From Veillonella montpellierensis DSM 17217 (GTDB taxonomy: Bacteria; Bacillota; Negativicutes; Veillonellales; Veillonellaceae): a DNA stretch of 64,000 nucleotides. The notes below the pieces were generated by a model. The model was given only the letters and a program-made list of their open reading frames with translations. It was not told the DNA's origin and did not search any database. A program made the position numbers and the translations under genes. Shown in pieces: positions 56,561-64,000 of this stretch; the first letter of the stretch is position 1, and each line of letters begins with the position of its first letter. Where the stretch lies: positions 1-64,000 of the forward strand of contig NZ_AUFY01000002.1 in assembly GCF_000426745.1 (NCBI RefSeq), in the 5' to 3' direction.

Positions 56561-57790
56561 CTAATCCTTAAATCCCATAGTAGATCTAACTTTAGTCAAG
56601 GCTAATAAAAAGGCATCTAAATCTTCTTTCCTAGTATAAATATACATACTAAGTCGACTAGAAGCAGGTATATGATAAAAGGCCCCTAATGGTTGTGCAC
56701 AGTGATGACCAGAACGAATAGCAATGCCAAAACTATCCATAATAGTAGCTACATCATGAGGATGTACATCATCAACTGTAAAGGCAATAACGCCATGTTT
56801 TTCTTTAGGATTTTTTGAGCCTAATACATTAATATGCGGTATTTCTAACATTTTAGGTAATACATAGGCTACTAATGACTCTTCATACGCCTCGATTGCA
56901 TCCATACCAAAACTTTCTAAGTAATCGATAGCCGCATGTAATGTTACTGCCCCATGGGCATTGGGTGTACCAGCTTCAAATTTATAGGGTAATTCATTGA
57001 ATGTAGTCGATTGTTCTTTTACATATTCAATCATATCCCCACCTAATAAAAATGGTGGCATCGATTCTAATAAATGGCGTTTTCCATATAAAACACCAAT
57101 CCCTTGAGAGGCACACATTTTATGTCCAGAGAATACAAAAAAGTCACAATCTAAATTTTGTACATCAATTTTCATATGTGGCGTTGATTGAGCACCATCA
57201 AGAACAACAACAGCGCCTACTTCATGGGCACGTTTTATTAAATCTCTATAAGGAAACTCCATGCCTAATACATTACTTACGTGAGCAAAGGCAACAATTT
57301 TAGTGTGACTATCAATTTTATTAATTTCTCCATCACCTAGATGACCAGATTCATCTAAATACATATATTCTAAAATTGCACCAGTCTGATGTGCTACGTA
57401 TTGCCAAGTTACTAGATTCGCATGATGTTCTGCTATAGTGATGACGATTTTATCGCCTTTTGTTAAATTATTTACGCCATAACTATGAGCAATAAGATTC
57501 ATGCTTTCTGTGCTATTGCGAGTAAATATAATTTCTTCACGGTGTTTAGCATTAATAAATTGTTGTACGCGGTTTCGTGCATTCTCGTAGGCTTCGGAAG
57601 CTTCCACTGCTAATATGTGAGATCCACGATGAGGATTCCCGTTATGCATCGACATATGTTCGATTAAGGCATCCATCACAGGTTGTGGAATTTGTGTTGT
57701 TGCACCACTATCCAAATAAATTATGGGCTTTCCATTATGTTTTCTTTTTAAAATGGGAAAATCTTTATATGCGTCTGCAATCGAATTCAT
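56561..57790 (-). CDS. sufS: Cysteine desulfurase SufS
   Basis: 409 residues, group II desulfurase. NSTESMNLIAHSYG, EHHANLVTWQ, DGAQSTPHMKIDVQNLDCDFFVFSGHKMCASQGIGVLYGK (PLP lysine in GHK) and the catalytic Cys in SGHHCAQPLG. It mobilises sulfur from cysteine and passes it to SufU. 11 bp from the sufD stop. AAGGGG lies 5 nt before ATG. Confidence 0.95.
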   Translation of the reverse strand: MNSIADAYKDFPILKRKHNGKPIIYLDSGATTQIPQPVMDALIEHMSMHNGNPHRGSHILAVEASEAYENARNRVQQFINAKHREEIIFTRNSTESMNLIAHSYGVNNLTKGDKIVITIAEHHANLVTWQYVAHQTGAILEYMYLDESGHLGDGEINKIDSHTKIVAFAHVSNVLGMEFPYRDLIKRAHEVGAVVVLDGAQSTPHMKIDVQNLDCDFFVFSGHKMCASQGIGVLYGKRHLLESMPPFLLGGDMIEYVKEQSTTFNELPYKFEAGTPNAHGAVTLHAAIDYLESFGMDAIEAYEESLVAYVLPKMLEIPHINVLGSKNPKEKHGVIAFTVDDVHPHDVATIMDSFGIAIRSGHHCAQPLGAFYHIPASSRLSMYIYTRKEDLDAFLLALTKVRSTMGFKD

Positions 57791-57801
57791 ACTACCCCTT
57801 C

Positions 57802-58860
57802 TTATATCTTCTTACGTACAGCTTCTAATGCTGCTTCTTCAATTAGTTTATCTCCGATACGATCAATAACAGGTCGAATCATAGACTCAACAATAATATG
57901 TTTTGCTTCATTTTCACTAAAACCACGACTCATCAAATAAAATAATTTACTTTGATCAATTTGTCCGGCGCTAGCAGCATGGTTACCTACTACATTGTCT
58001 TCTTTACATAATAATAATGGTAAGGATACTGATTTTACCGTTGGATCTAATAGTAAGCATGTATCTTCTTCAGCACCTTCAGCAGCCACACTACCACGAA
58101 GAAAATCCAAGGTTCCACGGAATGATTTTTTTGATGTATCCCGCAAGGCACCTAATGTATGAATATCACTATAGGTAGCTTTACCAATATGAGTCATTAA
58201 CATAGAAATATCAAACTTTTGAGATTCATTACCTATATAAGCAAGATCATGAATTAATGAAGCTTCCTTACCAGATAAATCATTATCAAATGAATAATAA
58301 TTTTCTTGACCACCGACTTCAATGTTTATAAACTTTACATCGCATTGTTCGCCATAATTAGTATAGCGATGTTCAAAGTGTTGTACATTATCACCTAATA
58401 GTTGGACTTTTTTTATAGTTACTTTAGCTTGAGATCCTGCATATAACTCAGTAAATAACTGCAAATGTGATGGTTCTTCTGTGTTTCCGTGCAAATAGTA
58501 TGTGACAGTTAATTCAGCACCTTCGTCCACATGTAATTGTATACGTGTACGAGACGCATTACCTTTGCCAGACACAGCAATATCAATTTGAATAGATTCT
58601 TTATGATTAGCTGGTACATGTACCGTATATCCTTCAAAAAAGTGATTAGCTACAGCGTCTAATACATGTGCATTAACGCCTGTATAGGTATCCTTTAATA
58701 GAGATTGATCAGCTAATGGTGTGATTATATCCTTATTAGCAGTTATAGTTACTACACCAGAATTAATATCATTACCCCATACACAACCTTCAGTATGATT
58801 AACTTGTAACCATCGGAAAGTTGGTCTAGGCACTTCATTAAACAATAATGTGTTGTTCAT
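57802..58860 (-). CDS. sufD: Fe-S scaffold component SufD
   Basis: 352 residues, second of two adjacent ATG codons chosen for better spacing from AGGAGG. The C-terminal SufBD core is clear: RGTLDFLRGSVAAEGAEEDTCLLLDP, NHAASAGQIDQSKLFYLMSRGFSENEAKHIIVESMIRPVID. The N-terminal half is divergent, as usual. Forms the SufBC2D complex with its operon partners. Confidence 0.92.
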   Translation of the reverse strand: MNNTLLFNEVPRPTFRWLQVNHTEGCVWGNDINSGVVTITANKDIITPLADQSLLKDTYTGVNAHVLDAVANHFFEGYTVHVPANHKESIQIDIAVSGKGNASRTRIQLHVDEGAELTVTYYLHGNTEEPSHLQLFTELYAGSQAKVTIKKVQLLGDNVQHFEHRYTNYGEQCDVKFINIEVGGQENYYSFDNDLSGKEASLIHDLAYIGNESQKFDISMLMTHIGKATYSDIHTLGALRDTSKKSFRGTLDFLRGSVAAEGAEEDTCLLLDPTVKSVSLPLLLCKEDNVVGNHAASAGQIDQSKLFYLMSRGFSENEAKHIIVESMIRPVIDRIGDKLIEEAALEAVRKKI

Positions 58861-58869
58861 CATTACCTC

Positions 58870-60282
58870 CTAACCGATAGAGCCTTCAAGCTCTAAAGTA
58901 ATCAAGTTATTCATTTCTACTGCATATTCTAATGGCAATTCTTTAGATATAGGTTCTACAAAGCCACGAACTAGCATAGCACGTGCTTCTTCTTCACTAA
59001 TACCACGAGTCATTAAGTAGAAAATAGCTTCATCGGAAATACGGCCAATTTTAGCTTCATGTCCTAAATCTACATTATCATTCTCTACAATAATAGTTGG
59101 AATTGTATCGGATTGTGAAATTTCATCTAACATTAGTGATTCACAGGATACAGTAGATTTTGAATGTACTGCATTAGCGGCTATTTTAGTTAAACCACGA
59201 TAAATAGCTGCACCACCACTCTTAGAAATAGATTTAGAATTTACATTACTTGTTGTGTAAGGAGCAGCGTGAACTACTTTACAACCGGTATCTAAGAATT
59301 GGCCTTCTCCGGCAAAGGTAACGCCAGTAAATTCACAATGGGCCCCTTCACCTTTTAGAATACTCATAGGATATAAACATGATACATGGGAACCGAAGGA
59401 ACCAGATACCCATTCAATTGTACCATTTTTGCCAACGGAACAGCGTTTAGTGTTCAAATTGTACATATTTTTGGACCAGTTTTCAATAGTTGAATAGCGT
59501 AAGGATGCGTTATCTTTTACAAATAATTCAACCGCACCAGCATGTAAGTTGGCCACATTGTATTTAGGTGCAGAACAACCTTCGATAAAGTGAGCTTTAG
59601 CCCCTTCCTCAATAATAATCATCGTGTGCTCAAATTGACCAGCTCCAGGTGCATTTAAGCGGAAATATGATTGTAATGGAATTTCTACTTCTACACCAGC
59701 TGGCACATAGACAAAGGATCCACCAGACCAAACGGCGCCATGTAAAGCGGCAAATTTATGATCAGTTGGAGGGATTAAAGTCATCCAGTATTTTTTTACA
59801 ATATCTTCATAGTCGTGTAATGCTGTTTCAATATCAGTATATACAACACCTTGCTTTACTAAATCTTCTTGAATACTATGATAGACAACTTCTGAGTCAT
59901 ATTGAGCACCAACACCAGCTAGTGATGTTTTTTCAGCTTCAGGTATACCTAATCGATCAAAGGTACTCTTTATATCTTCTGGTACATCATTCCAATTCCC
60001 TTTCATATCCACTTTAGGCTTTACATAGGTAATAATACTGTCCATGTTTAATCCACTTATATCTGGCATCCAATTGGGGATATCTAGGGAGTGATAAATT
60101 TTTAAAGATTCTAATCTTTTTTCTAACATCCACTCTGGTTCATTTTTATTGGACCAGATTTCGCGGATGATATCTTCAGTTAATCCTGCATCAGATTTAA
60201 AAGAGTAATCGAAGTCATTTTTTATGTCGTAAACGCCACGATCCATTTCTTCAATCTGTGTTTTCTTTCTTATTTCTTCCAT
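58870..60282 (-). CDS. sufB: Fe-S scaffold component SufB
   Basis: 470 residues. DYSFKSDAGLTEDIIREIWSNKNEPEWMLEKRL, the AALHGAVWSGGSFVYVPAGV block and the C-terminal DLGHEAKIGRISDEAIFYLMTRGISEEEARAMLVRGF are hallmarks. A conserved Cys near the core (SCESLMLDEISQSDTIPTI) is a sulfur-entry residue in the E. coli protein. Follows sufC by 13 bp. Confidence 0.96.
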   Translation of the reverse strand: MEEIRKKTQIEEMDRGVYDIKNDFDYSFKSDAGLTEDIIREIWSNKNEPEWMLEKRLESLKIYHSLDIPNWMPDISGLNMDSIITYVKPKVDMKGNWNDVPEDIKSTFDRLGIPEAEKTSLAGVGAQYDSEVVYHSIQEDLVKQGVVYTDIETALHDYEDIVKKYWMTLIPPTDHKFAALHGAVWSGGSFVYVPAGVEVEIPLQSYFRLNAPGAGQFEHTMIIIEEGAKAHFIEGCSAPKYNVANLHAGAVELFVKDNASLRYSTIENWSKNMYNLNTKRCSVGKNGTIEWVSGSFGSHVSCLYPMSILKGEGAHCEFTGVTFAGEGQFLDTGCKVVHAAPYTTSNVNSKSISKSGGAAIYRGLTKIAANAVHSKSTVSCESLMLDEISQSDTIPTIIVENDNVDLGHEAKIGRISDEAIFYLMTRGISEEEARAMLVRGFVEPISKELPLEYAVEMNNLITLELEGSIG

Positions 60283-60295
60283 CAGTGATAGCCTC

Positions 60296-61039
60296 CTACA
60301 CTAATGCTTTATAGGCATCATATCCTTTTTCTTCTATTTCACCTACTAATGAAGCATCACCAGTTTTAACGATTTTTCCATCAATTAAAATGTGAACAAA
60401 ATCAGGTTGTAATTTTTGAAGAATTGAGTTGTGATGAGTAATAATTAACACTGCATTTTCTTCATTGTGAAAGCGTCGTACACCTTCGGATACTATACGA
60501 ACTGCGTCAACGTCTAGACCGGAATCAGTTTCATCTAGAATTGCTAATTTAGGATTTAAAATCGACATTTGAAGAATTTCATTTTTCTTTCGTTCCCCAC
60601 CACTAAATCCTTCATTCACATATCTAGCCGCATAGGAAGTATCAAACGATAATTCTTCCATTTTTTCTTTTAATTCTTTTTTAAATGCCAAAGCACGTAC
60701 AGGTTGACCTGTTATAGTAGCCTTTGCTGTGCGAATAAAGTTTTCTACAGTGATACCTGGTACAGAAATAGGATTTTGAAAGGACATGAAAATACCTTTT
60801 TTGGCACGTTCATTAACAGGCTCATTTGTAATATCTTCGCCTTCAAATGTAATAGTTCCATTGGTTACCGTATATTTAGGATTTCCAAGAATTGCATTGG
60901 CTAAGGTAGATTTACCAGCACCATTAGTCCCCATGACAACATGAATTTCTCCCTTATTAATTGTTAAGTCTAAACCTTTTAGGATTGGTTTATCTTCAAC
61001 TGCAACTTTCAAATTTTTTACTTGAAGCAATTCAGTCAA
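60296..61039 (-). CDS. sufC: Fe-S assembly ATPase SufC
   Basis: 247 residues with a TTG start 8 nt after AAAGGAG (a GTG three codons upstream overlaps that site and is less likely). ABC ATPase: GTNGAGKSTLANA (Walker A), the SufC-type signature NEGFSGGERKKNEILQM and AILDETDSGLDVDA (Walker B). First gene of sufCBDSU. The upstream leader region contains a terminator-like unit and an 8-bp inverted repeat, so regulation is likely, but the factor is unknown. Confidence 0.95.
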   Translation of the reverse strand: MTELLQVKNLKVAVEDKPILKGLDLTINKGEIHVVMGTNGAGKSTLANAILGNPKYTVTNGTITFEGEDITNEPVNERAKKGIFMSFQNPISVPGITVENFIRTAKATITGQPVRALAFKKELKEKMEELSFDTSYAARYVNEGFSGGERKKNEILQMSILNPKLAILDETDSGLDVDAVRIVSEGVRRFHNEENAVLIITHHNSILQKLQPDFVHILIDGKIVKTGDASLVGEIEEKGYDAYKALV

Positions 61040-61117
61040 AATTTTCACTCCTTTAATATATTACGATGAGTAATCATTAATTATTCTCTATGTTGATTAC
61101 TCTATATACTAGTAATC

Positions 61118-61143
61118 AGTTAAACCAATATCATAGTTTAACT
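61118..61143. promoter_or_regulatory. Candidate operator upstream of sufC
   Basis: AGTTAAAC and GTTTAACT, exact complements 10 bp apart, about 80 bp before the sufC start. Could bind a dimeric regulator of iron-sulfur genes; no regulator gene is seen in the window. Confidence 0.4.
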
Positions 61144-61165
61144 AAAGTATTATGTACAAACAAGC

Positions 61166-61245
61166 AGAAAAAGCGGCATACACTAAAGTGAATACCGCCC
61201 AGTATATAATTTAAGCCACTTCAGCACCATGTACATAATTCTCAT
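61166..61245 (-). ncRNA. Putative small RNA or attenuator leader before suf operon
   Basis: On the minus strand TTGCAA and TATAAT (61280-61275 and 61257-61252) have a 17-bp spacer; transcription would start near 61245. About 45 nt later a hairpin (GCGG...CCGC, loop TAAA, 61198-61173) with five Ts forms a terminator. ATTATGTACA at the RNA 5' end is complementary to TGTACATAAT just past the terminator, so an alternative outer stem could form. A 17-codon frame starting ATG-TAC-ATG lies inside. Fits either a free sRNA or attenuation of suf. Confidence 0.5.
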
Positions 61246-61342
61246 ATACTTATTATACATGGTAAATTACTGGCTTGCAACAAATTCCTAATAATTTACT
61301 ATGAATTTGTGTAATTTCATATATATTCTTATTTAATATGGT

Positions 61343-62602
61343 TTACAGGTGGGAAAAGTCTAAGGTTGCAAATAAGTCATCATAGGTTTCAGCACGACGG
61401 ATTTCAGTAACACTTTTATCGTCGTGTAATAACAATTCAGCAGACCTCAATTTCCCATTGTAATTAAAACCCATAGCATGTCCATGGGCACCAGTGTCAT
61501 GAATAACAATACGATCGCCTATATCGATTTTAGGTAGTGTTCGTTGAATAGCAAATTTATCATTATTTTCGCATAGTGAACCAGTTATATCATATATGTG
61601 ATTTAATGGCGCATTCTCTTTACCGACTACAGTTATATGATGGTAAGAACCATATAAAGCAGGACGCATTAAATTTGCCATACACGCATCGAGACCGATG
61701 TAATGTCTATAAATATCTTTTTTGTGAATCGCTGTTGTTACAAGATATCCAAATGGTCCAGTAACCATGCGTCCACATTCAAAAGCTATTGTTGTATCGC
61801 TCATGCCATTGGATTTTAATGTAGATTCCCATTCATGTTGTATACCTTTGCTTAGTAAATTGAAATCCACTGGGGTTTCTTCGGGACGATATGCAACACC
61901 TATACCACCGCCTAAGTCGATAAATTCAATTATTACTCCCAATTTATTTTTTATTTCTACAGCTAAATCAAAACAAATTTTAGCTGTTCCTACTAAACCA
62001 TTTACATCTAATTCATTAGAGCAAACCATGGTATGAATACCAAAGTGTAAAACACCGCGTTTTTGTGCAAACGTAATAGCTTTAAAAATTTGTTCTCTGG
62101 TCATACCGTATTTTGCTTCTTCCGGAACACCAATGATATCATTACCACCTTCTTTGAGGGAGCCAGGGTTATATCGGAAACACATTGTATCTGGAAATGT
62201 TTCGACTCCGTTGTCCACCAAATATTGTAACATGGTGATATCATCTAAATTTAACAGTGCACCTAATTCTAATGCTTTTTGATATTCGCAAAAAGGAGTG
62301 TCATTCGATGTGAATAAAATATCATGGCCAGTAAGCCCTATTTTTTCGCAAAGTAATAGTTCTGCTAAAGAAGAACAGTCAGCACCGACTCCCTCTTTCT
62401 GTAATAGTTTCATAATATATGGGTTAGGCGTAGCTTTCACTGCAAAATATTCTTTAAATTTTGGAGCCCAATCAAAGGCTTTAATAAACCGACGAATGTT
62501 ATCTATAATTCCTTTTTCATCATAAATATGAAATGGTGTTGGATGGATGGCTATTATCGATTCCAATTCTTCTTCTGTAAAGGGTAATGATTTTGTATTC
62601 AT
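61343..62602 (-). CDS. lysA: Diaminopimelate decarboxylase (LysA-family)
   Basis: 419 residues, PLP-dependent alanine-racemase-fold decarboxylase. Active Lys in YFAVKATPN (near residue 53), HFGIHTMV, FIDLGGGIGVAY and FECGRMVTGPFG in the PLP pocket, and the C-terminal catalytic Cys in TGSLCENNDKFA. Produces lysine from meso-diaminopimelate; related ornithine or carboxynorspermidine decarboxylases share the fold. GAGGAG precedes ATG. Its terminator region overlaps the putative sRNA. Confidence 0.85.
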   Translation of the reverse strand: MNTKSLPFTEEELESIIAIHPTPFHIYDEKGIIDNIRRFIKAFDWAPKFKEYFAVKATPNPYIMKLLQKEGVGADCSSLAELLLCEKIGLTGHDILFTSNDTPFCEYQKALELGALLNLDDITMLQYLVDNGVETFPDTMCFRYNPGSLKEGGNDIIGVPEEAKYGMTREQIFKAITFAQKRGVLHFGIHTMVCSNELDVNGLVGTAKICFDLAVEIKNKLGVIIEFIDLGGGIGVAYRPEETPVDFNLLSKGIQHEWESTLKSNGMSDTTIAFECGRMVTGPFGYLVTTAIHKKDIYRHYIGLDACMANLMRPALYGSYHHITVVGKENAPLNHIYDITGSLCENNDKFAIQRTLPKIDIGDRIVIHDTGAHGHAMGFNYNGKLRSAELLLHDDKSVTEIRRAETYDDLFATLDFSHL

Positions 62603-62813
62603 AGATTTCTCCTCAAACTCTATATGATTAAATATGTATATATTTTTATCCTAATATTCGTTATTATAATATATTTTATAGCATATTACAATTATAACAG
62701 GCATATTTTCTGTATCAATATACAGATTATGCATTATGTATATGTATATGTTTTATATGGAATATACGGACAATTAGATGTATAGACTTTGATTACCTAT
62801 TGACTTCTATCAT

Positions 62814-62850
62814 AAAAAAAGCAGGCTTACATACTAGTAAACCTGCTTTT
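62814..62850 (-). terminator. groL terminator
   Basis: AAAAGCAGG...CCTGCTTTT hairpin with a long A/T run, 50 bp past the groL stop. The other 190 bp up to lysA are AT-rich with no recognised element. Confidence 0.75.
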
Positions 62851-62897
62851 GCATTCGCTCCTATGAGCGCGTGTATGAAATTATATGGATGTATGAA

Positions 62898-64000
62898 TTA
62901 CATCATGCCACCCATACCGCCCATGCCACCCATTGGAGGCATAGCTGGCATTGCTGGTGCATTTTCTTCTACTTTGTCTGCCACAATTGTTTCAGTAGTT
63001 AATACTAAAGAAGCAATTGATGCTGCATTTTGAAGAGCAGAACGTGTTACTTTAGCTGGATCAACAATACCAGCTTTTACCATATCTTCAAATTCTTCTG
63101 TTAATGCATTGAAACCTACACCTTTATCTGTATTTTTAACTTTTTCTACGATAACGGAACCTTCTACACCTGCATTATAAGCAATTTGACGAACAGGTTC
63201 TTCAATAGCACGTTTAACAAGGTTAATACCTGTTTGAACATCACCTTCAGCGTGTAAAGAATCTAAAGCATCCATAATATCAATGAAAGTAGTACCACCG
63301 CCAGCAACGATACCTTCTTCTACAGCTGCACGAGTGGCGTTTAATGCGTCTTCTATACGAAGTTTTTTATCTTTCATTTCTACTTCAGTAGCAGCACCTA
63401 CTTCAATAACTGCTACACCACCAGATAATTTAGCCAATCGTTCTTGTAATTTTTCTTTATCAAATTCAGAAGTAGATTCTTCCACTTGCGCACGAATTTG
63501 GGCAACACGTTGCGCAATGGCAGTTTTATCACCTACACCATCAATAATAGTTGTTTCGTCTTTTGTGATGCGAACTTGACGAGCACTACCTAAATCATCT
63601 AATTCAACGCTATCTAATTTACGTCCCATGTCTTCAGTGATAACAGTGCCACCAGTTAAAATGGCGATATCTTCCAACATAGCTTTACGACGATCACCAA
63701 AGCCAGGTGCTTTTACTGCTACTGCTTTAAATGTACCACGTAATTTATTAACTACTAGTGTAGCCAATGCTTCGCCTTCTACATCTTCTGCAATAATTAA
63801 TAATTCTTTACCTACTTTAACAACTTTTTCAAGAACTGGTAACATGTCGGCAATAGCACCAATTTTGCGGTCAGTAATCAAAATGTATGGCTCATTCATA
63901 ACAGCTTCCATTTTATCTGGGTCAGTTACCATATAAGGAGATAAATAACCACGATCAAATTGCATACCTTCTACTACATTTAAACCAGTTTGTAAAGATT
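62898..64000 (-). CDS. groL: Chaperonin GroEL (partial, C-terminal part)
   Basis: 367 codons, continuing past the right edge of the window. [16 protein letters not shown], then [48 protein letters not shown] and the C-terminal [14 protein letters not shown] tail. About the C-terminal two-thirds of a 60-kDa subunit is visible: apical, intermediate and second equatorial regions. The ATPase-site N-terminal part and groES lie outside. Confidence 0.97.
   Translation of the reverse strand, partial: SLQTGLNVVEGMQFDRGYLSPYMVTDPDKMEAVMNEPYILITDRKIGAIADMLPVLEKVVKVGKELLIIAEDVEGEALATLVVNKLRGTFKAVAVKAPGFGDRRKAMLEDIAILTGGTVITEDMGRKLDSVELDDLGSARQVRITKDETTIIDGVGDKTAIAQRVAQIRAQVEESTSEFDKEKLQERLAKLSGGVAVIEVGAATEVEMKDKKLRIEDALNATRAAVEEGIVAGGGTTFIDIMDALDSLHAEGDVQTGINLVKRAIEEPVRQIAYNAGVEGSVIVEKVKNTDKGVGFNALTEEFEDMVKAGIVDPAKVTRSALQNAASIASLVLTTETIVADKVEENAPAMPAMPPMGGMGGMGGMM

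Noticed and set aside
62603-62813. Lysine riboswitch ahead of lysA
   Set aside because: The region is almost entirely A/T and lacks the conserved purine-rich lysine-aptamer elements.

Overview
The window looks like a chromosomal segment of a Negativicutes bacterium, most probably Veillonella or a close relative. It is AT-rich. It combines Firmicutes-type gene order (ctsR-radA-yacL-ispDF-gltX-cysS-mrnC-rlmB-yacP-sigH; phoH-ybeY-era-recO) with diderm traits (an RND efflux pump with lipoprotein adaptor). The genus is inferred from these features; no 16S gene is present. Most genes lie on the minus strand.

Positions 1-2330 are a decayed accessory region. A block of about 298 bp (a 52-residue membrane protein, a terminator, a conserved leader with a small hairpin, and a strong Shine-Dalgarno) occurs 2.65 times. 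Between the copies lie remnants: the start of a phage GP20-type scaffold protein, a broken CdiA-C-like nuclease domain, and an orphan toxin C-terminus with a putative immunity gene. This resembles displaced toxin/immunity cassettes from a prophage head-gene locus. Next come a LysM division-inhibitor-like gene under two LexA-box-like sites (2469-2886) and a Cre-like tyrosine recombinase with a 43-bp inverted repeat resembling a lox site in its upstream region (3224-4391).

Positions 4640-34742 are mainly housekeeping: a DUF1848 protein, pepD, a methyltransferase, a ClC channel, recO, a CorC/HlyC protein, era, ybeY, phoH, two radical SAM proteins, rarD, glpT, gatCAB, ligA, pcrA, a CBS-type pyrophosphatase, and a TetR-regulated RND pump. 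tmRNA (ssrA) follows with a consensus promoter.

Positions 35700-38470 hold a biotin locus: a small membrane protein, bioW and bioF, preceded by a BirA-type operator. Then come smpB, rnr, secG, sigH and the translation/RNA gene block. The cysS gene has a T-box leader with a UGC specifier. The ctsR locus lacks mcsA, mcsB, clpC and disA. Divergent from ctsR is an AdoMet-decarboxylase-fold protein that has lost its pyruvoyl serine and catalytic cysteine.

The right end carries a phosphatase, msrAB, two small BFD-type [2Fe-2S] proteins, sufCBDSU, lysA and the 3' two-thirds of groL. Between lysA and sufC is a promoter-hairpin-terminator unit that could be a small RNA or an attenuating leader. Iron-sulfur biogenesis, methionine-sulfoxide repair, SOS control and trans-translation give the window a stress-handling theme, but these genes are neighbours, not one demonstrated system.
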